DNA of 64,000 bases from Calonectria ilicicola. Taxonomy: Eukaryota > Ascomycota > Sordariomycetes > Hypocreales > Nectriaceae. Where the stretch lies: NCBI GenBank assembly GCA_020809705.1, contig CP085825.1, forward strand, positions 4,898,001-4,962,000. Direction: 5' to 3'. Shown in pieces: positions 23,201 through 34,486 of this stretch. The notes beneath the pieces were generated by a model. That model worked only from the letters and a program-made list of their open reading frames with translations. It ran no database searches and was not told the origin of the DNA. A program made the position numbers and the translations under genes. Within the stretch, counting starts at the first letter, position 1. Each line of letters begins with the position of its first letter.

Positions 23201-26200
23201 TGTTACGATAACCGCTTCGCATAACGGGGACCATATCCTCAGCGTGGGGAACAAGAACAATCTAATTCAAGCGTTAGGAGAATTTTAGCTGAGGATGAAG
23301 TGCGACGTACCTTTCCCGTGTGCTTGCCCATCTGCAAAAGTCGGAATCCCTTGACAACATCGGCATAGGAGACTTCCTTGACAGTAGCAGGAACTCGAAT
23401 CTCTCCATTGGCGATGAGGGAGAAACACTCCTTGAAGAGGCGCTCTCCAAGAGCCTCGTTCTTCTCGAACATAGTCTATATTATGTCAGTCACTGGTGTT
23501 CACAGCGGGCGCAGGTATACTTACCACAAGATCGATAGAAGCAAACAAGACGTTTCGGCGGAAGGGGTCCATTCCGATCTTGCTGTTCTCGTGGATATCA
23601 CGCTTTCCAATCTCGAGGAAACGACCAAAAGGAGCAACACAGCTCCACGAAGCGTGAAGAAGAGGGCCAGCCAAACTGTTGAGGACGACATCAACTCCCT
23701 TGCCGTTGGTAGCGGCCATGACACCCTTAGCGAAAGAGGCGTCACGAGAAGAAAACATCTGATCTTCAGTAAGGCCATATTGGTCCTTGAGAAGGGCACG
23801 TTTGGCGGGCGAACCAACAGTAGCAAAGACCTTGGCACCAGCTCGCTGAGCAATCTGGACGGCCATCTGACCGACACCACCGGCAGCAGCGTGAATCAGA
23901 ACGCTTTCGCCCTCTCGAAGTCGAGCAATGTCAGAGAGCGCGTACCATGCAGTTCCCAGGATAAGAGGCATGGCAGCAGCATCAGAAAATGACATGCTGT
24001 CAGGGAGCTTGTAGCACCAAGAAACCGGGTTTCGAACCAAGGTTCGGTGAGCGCCCTGACCAGGGCGGAGAGCAACAATGCGATCGCCGACCTTGAAGTT
24101 GGTAACCCCGGATCCTACCTTGGTTACAATACCAGCGCATTCATCTCCGAGCTTGAAGTCTTCAATGATGCCCATGCTTGCAGCAACATCTCGGAAGTTG
24201 ATAGAAGAAGCCTTGTTCTCAACCTCAACTTCGTTCTCCTTTATCTCGGTGTCCATAATCTCCTCATCTTCCCCAAAGTACAGTGTCTCCAACAAACCTA
24301 CCTTTCCAATCTTAAGGGCAAGAGGAGATCGAGTACCGAGTTCACCGAAGGGCTCGAGGTGAGGCTCCTGGTTAGGGCCATTGCGGAGCTTGCAATTGCG
24401 GTCGTCATCAGCCTCGACACGAGGGATGTAAACAACGCCATTGCGCTCAGTGAGCTCGTCCTCATCAATGGGCTGGGTGAGCATGCGCATGACATGGTTG
24501 GTGATGAGCTCGGCGGGCGAATCGCAGCCGAAATCATAGGTGACAGCGCGGATAGTGTCATTCTCGGAGCGAGCAGCTCGGACAAGACCAATGAACATGG
24601 CAGAGTCTGGGCGAGCAGCCTCAAGGGTGGCACCCTCAGTCAACCAGACAATGTTCTTCTGCAGGGCAGTGAGAAGATTCTGGGCACCCTTGAAAATGTT
24701 CTCATCAGAGATGGACTCGTCAAGTCCGGCAAGGACTACAACATTTTCAGCAAGCACCGATGCACCAGCATACGAAAGCTCAGAAAAGGTGGTCAGGTTG
24801 ATCTTGTCACCAGCAACTGCCTTGAGAGCGTCCAGAATAGCCTGAGCTCGAGGTGAGGCCTCGAAGGTAGGCATGACAATGGTCATCTCTTCGACAGATG
24901 CTGAAGGGCCAGTGGTCTTTCGGAAAGCACTGAAGGCCTGGGATGAGAAGAGTGCATCGAGATCAGCAGGAACCAAATCCTTGTGTCCGTCGAAGAGAAT
25001 GCATCCAGTATCGTTTACGAAAGAAGCAGCATCACTTCCGGGCTCGCTGATGATGACCAGGTCATAAGCACCAGCCTCAGGCTCTTCCGAGGTGATGAGT
25101 CCGTTCGATTCGTTGACCAACTTGTCAGAGTCTTCCTTGGAAATGCTACCACTGGCAGACCAAACATTAAGCTGGCGGAAGCGGCGACGCTCGCTCTTAG
25201 CAGCACCCAGAGTTTTGAGGACTTGAGCAGTGCGCTCAAGGTCAGCAGAGAGGTGAAGAATCTTGGTGTTGGGGTATTGGTGAGCGAAGATGTCAACAAT
25301 CTCGGAGATGCTCTTGCCTTCAACATCGGTGAGCATCTCGAAGCAAGGCTGCCAGCGCTGTCTGTAGAAGAGAGTTCGAGGACCCTGTCCTTCAGGAGCT
25401 TCTCGGCCAAGGGCAGTGACTTCAAGGCCGTTAATCTCCATCATGAGTTCTCCATCCTGGTTGCGCATGAGCAGATCATTAATGGCAACACGAGGAGAAG
25501 GAAGCTTTGTGAAGGAAGCAACCAAGAAATCGTGAGATTCCTGGGAAGCTCGCCAATCAACAAAATGGCCCGAAATTCTCAAAGTCTTCATGAAAGTAGG
25601 GACATAGGGCTCATCCAAGGGACGTCCAAGTCGCTGCTCAACTGCGTGGAAGATGACATGGAAGAAAGAGTCAAGGAGGGTAGGATGCATGATGGTCTCA
25701 TCGCCAGGGGCAGATGGAAGGACAGAAGGATCATAGATCAGGTCAGAGACGGCAAATCCAAGACCACTCTCAATGTTACCCTTGAGGAGACGGAACTTCT
25801 CGCCATAGCCCAAGCCAAGATCAGCCATGTTCTTGTAGAAGGTACCAGCAGGCATGGATCGGTTGGTCTTTGTGCGAAGATCGGAAAGCTCAGAGTGGGT
25901 GCTAGAGGTAGCAGTGTACTCAAGAGAACCAGCACTTCCTCGCTCTAGACTGATGGTACCATGGCAGTGGCTAGTGCAGTTGCTGTTCTCGTCATAGGAG
26001 AAGACGTTAAACTCGTACCAGGTATCGGAGTGGCTCTTGGCAGACAAAGTCACGGGCTTGAGTTCCAAAAGCACCTCAACACCTTCATCCGTGTTAGGGA
26101 TGAGAAGGGCGTTCTTCACAACAATGTCCTTGACATGTATGGCCTTGATCTCATCAAGCTGATCAGTTCTATACGCGGCCTCGATTGCCATGCTGATGTA

Positions 26201-29200
26201 TCCAGCACCAGGGAAGACAACCTTGCCTTCAACAACGTGCTCACTGAGCCAAGGAAGCTCGCTCATGCGAAGGTAGTTGCGGAAGACGGGATGTCTGGAA
26301 ACAGAGCCGGGGACTCGGTGGCCCAACACAGAGTGGCGGAAGGGTCGCTGGCGGTGGTCCTTGATGTATCGAGTCTCGGACCAGTAGCGTCGGTGGTCCC
26401 AAGTGTAAGTGGGAAGATCACCCAGCTTGGCTCCAGTGGCAGTAGCAATAAGGCCGCCATCAAGGCCAGCGCTGATGTTCTGGTTGGCTTTGATGAGGTC
26501 AACTGGATAGCCAAGGCTGAACAGGGTGCCGGCCATGTTCAAGAGACCCTCGAAATCAGGGACACCACGAGTCAGAGAACCAATGTAAGGCAAGTCAAGC
26601 TTCAGGGCCTTGGTAGTCTGTCTAGAAGGTCCCTTCAATGCAGGGTGGGGACCAATCTCAACCAGAATGTCGACATTCTGATCATCCTGCTCATCCAAGA
26701 GGATGCCAGTAAGAGCATCAGAAAAGCGAACCGACTGAACCATGTTGGCAGCCCAGTACGAAGGGCCCATAATCTCATGGTCAGCAAGGCGAGCAGTGAC
26801 ACTAGAGAACATCCTGCACTTGGGAGGCTGGGTCTTGAAGCCTTTGTTGCTCTTCAGAGCGTTCTCATAGGCAGGCGCCAAGGGGAACATGTGGTGCGAG
26901 TGGAACGCCTGCTTGACAATGAGCTGGCGAACAAACACCTTCTTCTCCGTAAGCTTCTCCTTGAGCTCAAGGATAGCATCCTCATCACCAGAGATGGTCA
27001 TAGTGGAAGGGCTATTCACAGCAGCAATGTTCAGGCGACCGGCATAGGGCTTCAGCTCCTCAAGACACTCGTTCTCAGGAAGACCAACAGCCATCATACC
27101 TCCGGGAACGCCATTATCATTGTTGGCGGACATGTATCGACCACGGTAGTAAGCAGCAATCAGAGCGTTCTCGAAGGACAGGATTCCGGCAGCATAAGAA
27201 GCGCCCATTTCACCAGAGGAGTGGCCAACCACAGCACTGGGCTTGATGCCCCAAGACTCCATCAAGTCAACGAGAGCCAGCTGGAGGGCAGTGCAAATAG
27301 TCTGGGAGTACAGGGTCTCTCCTAGCAAGCTAGTCTCCTTGGTCTTCTGGAGCTCCTTGAGAATGGACCACTCAGGGGCATCGGGAAGCGCCTTAAGAAC
27401 AGCATCACAGCGCTGAAGGCTCTGTCGGAAATGAGGGCATTCCTCGATCAGCTGGCGACCCATGGCATACCACTGGGCACCCTGGCCGGTGAAGATGAAA
27501 CCCAGCCGAGGAGTGGACTGCTGGATAGGAGTCCATGGTGCTGCAGGGCGAGCGATCGAGAGCTGCTCCAGCAAAGTAGCAGAGTTGTCTGCCACTACGA
27601 AAGAGCGCTGCTGGTGCAGGGTGCGCCTAGTAGATAGGCTGTACGCCAGGTCCTCGATGCTAATGTCGCGGCTCTTGAGATAGTTTGCAAGTGTCTCCTC
27701 AGCAAGCTCGCCAGCCTTGGCAGAGTGAGAAGTAAGAGGGACGAGGTAGGGTCGTGAGTGGACACCGTTTGCAATAGGCTCAATGAACTTGACCTCCTTG
27801 GTAATGGGAGGGCACTCCTCAAGAATGACGTGCGCGTTGGTACCTCCATAACCAAAGGAGTTGATACTGGCACGTCGGGCAATGCCCTCGGGAACCTTCC
27901 ACTCAGTAAGCTCAGTGGGTACCGCAATCTTCCAGTTCTTGAAGTCGATCTTGGGGTTGGGGTTCTTGAAGTGCATGTTGGGAGGAATGGTGGCCTTCTC
28001 AAGAGCCATAGTGGTCTTGATGATGCCTGCCAGACCACTGGCACCCTCCAAATGTCCGATGTTTGTCTTGACAGATCCAACAAAGAGAGGCTCGTCACGG
28101 CCCTCGGCGAAGACAGCGCCAATGGCTCGGGTCTCGATGGGATCACCGGCAGCAGTGCCAGTGCCGTGAGCCTCAAAGTACTGGGTGTGTCGAGGGTCCA
28201 GTCCGGCATTCTTGTAGGTGGTTCGGATCAAGTCTTCCTGAGCAACAGAGTTGGGCAGGGTGATGCCATTCTTGCGGCCATCGTGGTTTGAGCCAGTGGC
28301 GCGGACAATGGCTCGGATGTTGTCGCCGTGGGCGATGGCATCACTCTTGCGCTTGAGAATAGCGCAGGCGATACCCTCACCTCGGACATAACCGCTACCA
28401 GACTCATCAAAGGCGGCGCAGCGACCGTTGGTCGAAAGCATACCAAGATCGGTCATTGTGACAAAGACATTGCTGTCGTAGTGCAGCGCTGAACCAACAA
28501 TGATTGAGATCTCAGACTCGTTGTTCTGGAGAGTCTGGTTTCCGAGATGGAAACAGACCAGAGATGACGAGCAAGCAGTGTCAATTGTGACACTGGTGCC
28601 GTGAAGGTTGTAGAAGTAGGAGATTCGGTTGCTGAGAATGGCATCGCCGGTACCAGTGACCTAGAAGCAAATTAGTATCGTGTCTTTGACAGGTCATGGC
28701 TCCCAAAATACTCACAGTGTACTTGGGGTAGTATTCCAAGTCCTTGGTCAACATGGCGTTGTAGTCATTGGTAAAGCTACCACAGAAAACCGAAGCGCTG
28801 GAGCCGCTAATCTCCTGGAGGGTGATACCAGCATTTTCCAATGCCTCGTAAACAACCTCAAGGAGGAGGCGCTGCTGGGGGTCCATGGCCTCAGCCTCCT
28901 TGCCAGAGATACCAAAGAAGCTAGCGTCAAAGTTGCCGATATCCTGGTCAAGGAAGTATCCGTAACGAGCGTTGGTCTAAGTGAATCTGTTAGTTCATGC
29001 GGCTGAAGATTTATGGGGTTGCAACTTACGGTTCCCTTGTGGGAAGGCTCGGGATGGAAGAAGTTGTCAATCTTCAGTCTATTCTCGGGCATCTTTCGCT
29101 GAACATCACGCTGTTCAGCGATGTTGTCCCAGAGCTTGCTAGGAGTAGAAGCTCCAGGGACGCGGCATGCCATGCCGACGATGACACTGGGGTCTTGGTT

Positions 29201-29218
29201 GTTAACTCGGGAAGCCAT
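17291..29218 (-). CDS. Hybrid highly reducing PKS-NRPS with intact cis-ER
   Basis: Megasynthase joining a reduced polyketide to one amino acid. Exons on the minus strand: 29218-29030, 28976-28716, 28660-23525, 23475-23311, 23261-21062, 21009-20048, 19996-17291. Introns are 49-55 nt; product 3,872 residues. KS: C180, H315, H353. AT: GHSSG, S631. DH: H958 ([10 protein letters not shown]) and D1147 (HPTLLDS). A stretch of about 350 residues follows without a SAM motif, so no methyltransferase. ER: about 1,590-1,920, AAAGGVGQ at 1742-1748. KR: GGLGGLG 1951-1957, S2077, Y2090. ACP: GLDS, S2264. C: HHISIDR 2482-2488. A: about 2,815-3,330, [15 protein letters not shown] 3110-3116. T: GGNS, S3394. 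R-like: about 3,470-3,870, TGGDSFIG and YFKTR. Unusual points are treated as findings. Product unknown. Confidence 0.95.
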
Positions 29219-32200
29219 TTTAACGATGGTTGGTGGATTCAGGTGCTAAAAGCTGAGAGATATCCTTATGTTTTCTGGCACAGGGCTGAGATTCAGAACT
29301 TTGATGCTCTGAAGGTTAGGCTTCGTGATGGTGTGTCGGTGTTGTATCCAAAGAGTTTTCGGATCGAAACGTCAAAATTGAACGAATCGTGAAAGAGAAA
29401 ATGAGGTCAAGATGAGAGAGTTGGGTATTTTTAGGAAATTCTAAAACAAGCTTCTCAGGAGACAGACTGAGAAAGCTGAGGAGAGAGATGAGAGATGAGA
29501 GGAAAAAAGCTGAGAGACAACAAAAACGATGAGAGAACTGCTGAGATGAGAGAGAAACTGAGACACAAAAGAGAAAGCTGTGAGTGATGGTGAAAAAAAG
29601 AGCCTTGGTTTGCTGGGGATGGCAACCTATATGTATAAAAGATTTCGAGCTTCATCTCGAGACTTTGGTAATGGCGTTTCCAAGACTAGCTCGCGAAGTC
29701 ATCATGGCCCTGCACCAGCCTGCCCTAGACGTGAGTAAGATAGAAGCAGCTCCGGTGGGCAACGGAAAGGCACTGCCAGCCGCTACCGAGCGGCCCCGGA
29801 GCGGCCAACGGCTAAACGGCAACCACATTCCCCAAGATAGACCGACTCGGCCGTGAGCCGGGCCCCAAGGCCGAATGGGAAAAGCATGGTGCCTGAAGGC
29901 CCAGGCCAGCGAAGCCAGAATCTCGCGTGTGAAGTGTATCTCGAAGCGCGCGAGCACAGGGCCGGCATCGCCACACAGCCCCCAATCCCGCACCCACACA
30001 GCGAGAGACATGCGCGAGGGAGTGTGTGTTGGCGGCTATGAGCCATGCGGCCTCTCGAACGGTACCTCTGGACCCCAGAATGTACGTATCTCACTTGTAC
30101 CGGTACCTCGCGGCGGAGTTGTGTAAGCTCGCAATCGAGATACCTCAGCGCCTCGCCCTGATTGGACCGTCGCATGCTCGCCTGCACGCCTGCGCAAACA
30201 TCCCCTTGCGGCTTTCCACCGCCATGGGATCGTCACTGCGTCAGCGCACGCCCGCAGATCTTAGGACACAGACTGTCGCTTTTTTTAATACGAATCTCAC
30301 TCTGCCTGGACGCTCTCGCAAGTCTGTTTCGCGCTCAACCGCCAGACTCGTGTTTTAGTGTGCCTCCCGCATTCCTGAGCTGCTGAGAAGGCTTTCGAGT
30401 CTCACCGAGAATAAACCCAAGACTTGCTTGCTCTCTTTCTTGCTCAGCCATGGGCCAGTATGCCAAGTATGCCGGTCTATCCTTGGTTGAATCGTGAAGC
30501 CATCCCTATCCTCATCCCCATCCCCATGCAGTGGTTCCACTGTTTCTCACCTTTGCCAAAACATAAAACATGGGCACTAATTAAGGCGTGGCCAATAACT
30601 TGCGCCTGGGCCACTCAAATCCCCAGTTCCACCAGGGCCGGTCAGATCAAGATGCAAGTGAGCAAGGCTGAGCTGAGCAAAGGTGACCAATGCCTCACGG
30701 GTGCCCGTGTGGCTGGGCAGGGGAAGGCGTGGAGCCCTTCCCGCACTATGCAGACGACACACTGCGCAAGTGGAACTCCCTTTTCCAGACCGAAGCGGAG
30801 CGTACAAGGCAATTTGTTGCGACCTGCGGAATCCTGGAATCCTCAAATCCTTCGACCAAACCGGCAATTAGTACACAACTAATTATGCCGCTTTTGTGAG
30901 CCTAAAGCCTGGTGCGTTGCGGGGAGCTAGGAACCCTGCCCTGCCACCATGCATGCCTTTCTAGCACTTGTCAACTCTGTTCCAAAAATAATGCCCGACG
31001 GCTTGTTCCTATGCATGACGGAGCCAAGGCAAGGGCCATCATCCCAAGGCAGCATGAACAGGCTTGTACATACTCGGTAAGGCACTCACTCCAGGACGAA
31101 AACTTGAGATAACACTGGATGGGGGCATTGGAGACTAGAGGCCGTCGTCGAGCGGAAGGAGCCATGAATTGCTTGTTGGTTCGTGATATGACAGCTCTTC
31201 AGCCCGTGGTTCCGAACCTCACAGGAGGGTGCCGTCGTTCTCGCTCTCGTCCGTGCATTTGATGACAGCGTCAACAGAATTTTGCAGCCTAAAGTTTATG
31301 GTGAGAGAGATGGATCAAGCGGCGAACCCCACGGCTTGGACACATTCCCCAGAGTTTGGAAAGCACGTGCCGTTGGCTGAAGCCCATTGCCCGAGTTGTT
31401 AGGGGAGTTAACGTGAAAATATGGCTGGTTCATGTCTCTACCCTAAAGCCGCCGCGATGTCTTCGGTTTTGGATTTTCCAACGCCAAGGACGGCCAATTG
31501 AGCACGCGGTTGATCCTGGTGAAAATCGGCGATCCTATAGAATTCCCAGATAGCCGAGAAAACCAAGACACCGGTCAGGGTAGAGATCAACAATCAGATC
31601 CGTTCAAACTGGGTCGGAGCGGGAATGATGCTATCACGAACGTGGGAATAAGCAGTGCCCCTCCCCCTCCTTCTGCCCCTCCACAGGCCCTGCCCGCCCG
31701 CCCCACACCAAGGCTTTGATGTCTACGGCATGTAGGATTAGGCCTTTGCGTGTGTTCTTCGCACAACAAACTCGACAGATAACAGAAAACAAAGATGCAA
31801 TACGAGATATCGGCTCCCGCCCCACCCCCAACACCCTCCTTCATTCCCTTAATCCAAGTAAGAAAGTCTTGGCACTGCATTCCCGTCTGTCCAACCAGCC
31901 TGGCGCGGCTGTGCCTCGCCGTCTACCGCGAGTTTCGACGGCGCTTCCAAGGGGTGTTTATCCCACTCCCCCCCTCTGACACGAGACAGGGTCAGCCGCA
32001 CTAAGCGTTCCCACAAATCACGATCCTTCCCAAGCACCTCCACATTGACGAAACCGTCCCGTTTGGGAGGCGGGGGTGCTGGCTGGTTGAAAAGAAACCA
32101 ACAGCCGGTTTGTGGCTGGCGCCACGGACCAGGAGTGCCGACAACACACATGGTGCTCCGGAGGCGCCATGGCTCGAAACGTCTGGCGGTGTCTGTCGTG

Positions 32201-34486
32201 GCAGCGTCTCAGTCAAAACACTCTTTATTTTTAATTCTCCTCCTAGGCTTGCACCTAAACGGTGCTAAAATATCTGACATCATTTACCCTACTTGGAGCA
32301 ATGTTCACGAGCGGGGTTCTCCCGTCAGGTCAGCTTATTTGGACCGGGACGATAGTTCCCAGTGCATTAGATAGCCACCACACGCGCGCGCGCTATTTGC
32401 AGAGTATTTGTGATGGGCGAGTAATGTCCAACCATCCCCCTTTCAGCAGAAGCACCAAAAGCCCACCCTTGCTACGTACATCTCAACTGTCAGACCCGGC
32501 ATCTTCACCCCATGCACCCGCATCGGCTTTTGCAGATCGGTACTGCAAAGACGTCTCCCATTACTGGGACCAGGACCGGCACCAGGCCTCAATTAGGCAT
32601 ATCGTCCCCCTGGAGTTGCATCCGCGGGCCAGACGGTAAGCGGGCGACTATGACCCGATGGATCAGGGAGGGTGACCACCAGTCATCAGCCATTCCTCGG
32701 CAGGTCGAGATGCCGCTGCACTCTTCTCGCACAGAGCTGAACAAAGGGCGCCCTGAGGATGCCAATAAGCGCAGCACAGACTTGGGTGTGCATTCAGCTG
32801 GACGGGAAACACCAGGCAGCAAAAACCTCCGGCGCATGTCCTACGATCTGCGAGTGTCACTGTCGTCGTCGTGCCCTGAGCTCATGTCTGACATATCAAG
32901 TTCGAGACCTCTGGATAACGTCGTCCTGGGTAATGTCTGCATGGTTTTTCCCGTCCCCATCCAATCGGGACCACCAATCCCGCCTATTCTGTGTCTAACT
33001 TGGGGCACCGGTCGCTTGGATCACCACGTCATTATTGGGCCGATAAAAGTCCTTTGCTTATTAGCCCGCCTCTCACCGTATCACAGCTCGTCATCGCTTC
33101 CTTCTAAGTTCTTTTTTGGTCTCAGAGTCACCAAGTGAGGGGTCGAAAAAAGAGGCGTCGCCCCCCTCTAGGCCAAACCCAACCACGGTGAGTAGGAGGC
33201 GTGAGCTGGACAAAAATATTTCGACTTGGATGGGCTTCGCCTCACTCTCGACGGGAGATGCCGATACCAAAGGGAGGAAAAAAAAAAAAAAAGAAGAGAC
33301 CACTCTAGTGACCAGTAAGTTCGTCGAGTGGGCAACAGAAAACACTGTGAAGGTATCGTGAGCCAGGCCAAGAATAAACGGAACCTGATAAGCTGTCTAC
33401 GCACACCTCAAATGAAGAGTGAAATTGAATGCCAACTTTATTTATTTATATGCATCTTTATTTCTTTATTTTGGGGTAATTTTCTTATCTCATAGTTGTA
33501 CAAAAAATATATGCATCATGTGCAGTGTATTTTGTCACCCGCTTGCGAGTGTGGTGTGTGAGTGAACACCTGTGGGTGTCCGCGTGCGTCTATTATTGAG
33601 ACATTTATGGATGCCCTCCCATCATGTCCTACAGCTCTCTCGCATGTGGACAGTGGGACCTACCGCGCCGTTGAGGGCGCAGGATCTGGTCCCCAGGCCA
33701 CGCGAGCGGGGATCGAATTTGCTTTTTGCAGGCGCTGCTATGATGCCATTAATAAGACGAGGGCACCGGTAATCGGCGATGGTTTGTCCCGGTGGTCGAC
33801 TAATTGGATGTCAGCCATCTCTACCGTCTTCGCATGGTCCTCGTAGCGAACCGACTTGCATCCCCCTTCCATGTACGTTCAATTTGCTGATCCAAGTCAC
33901 TGGTAGCATTCTGTGCTCGTCAAATTTCAGCTGGGGGCCAAAAGACACGCGGGATGATGGCATTGATGAGTCGTGATTGGTTATCTAATTCTAGCCTCTG
34001 GAAAGTGACGTTGCTCAGCCCAGCTTTTAGGCCACGCCTAAACCCAATCGCACTGCACGCCCCAAAAAGGATGGGAGGCGTGTTTCTCGCTTGAACCCAC
34101 TAGACTTCCATGAATATGAAGAACGCCGTTGATAAAAAGTATCATATAGGTATTGTAAATGAAAAGGAAAAAAAAAATGAAGTGGCTGGCATGGACAAGT
34201 GAATGACCACATCGCCACTCGAGCATCGGAAACATTGTAGCCAGTCAAACCTCATTTCACAACAACTGCCCAACAGTGTGAACCGCGCACCGTGTACATG
34301 ATCCCCCATCCTTCAATTTTGGAGCTATCCATCCATTGTTGCCTGTTGCTCTGAGAGCAAAAAAAGAAAAGGATGAATGAAACAAACAAAAAAGCGTATT
34401 TGTAAAATGCACCAACGCCAAAAGCCAAACTCCGTCGCTCCAAAAACAAAAGATCTCGTTATTCGTCGAAGCCCTGCAATGGGTGC
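29219..34486. other. 5.3-kb gene-free interval, PKS-NRPS promoter to regulator 3' end
   Basis: No supportable gene on either strand. The 400 bases next to the PKS-NRPS ATG are purine-rich on the plus strand, that is, a CT-rich leader on the minus strand (strongest at 29,455-29,585). GC-rich stretches with many CGG/CCG triplets lie at 29,750-30,130. The remainder has short AT tracts and a poly-A run near 33,280. The regulator gene at 34,487 points toward this interval, so only the PKS-NRPS promoter is expected here. Confidence 0.5.

Noticed and set aside
24047..25948. Plus-strand frames of 269 and 321 codons opposite DH/ER
   Set aside because: Shadows of the PKS-NRPS coding frame with no family signature.
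25961..27325. 454-codon plus-strand open frame opposite AT/DH
   Set aside because: Same codon-bias artefact; the minus-strand frame carries the conserved AT and DH motifs.
29584..29856. TATAAAAG on the plus strand (about 29634) with a short downstream frame
   Set aside because: No plausible plus-strand gene follows; the minus-strand synthase leader occupies this region.
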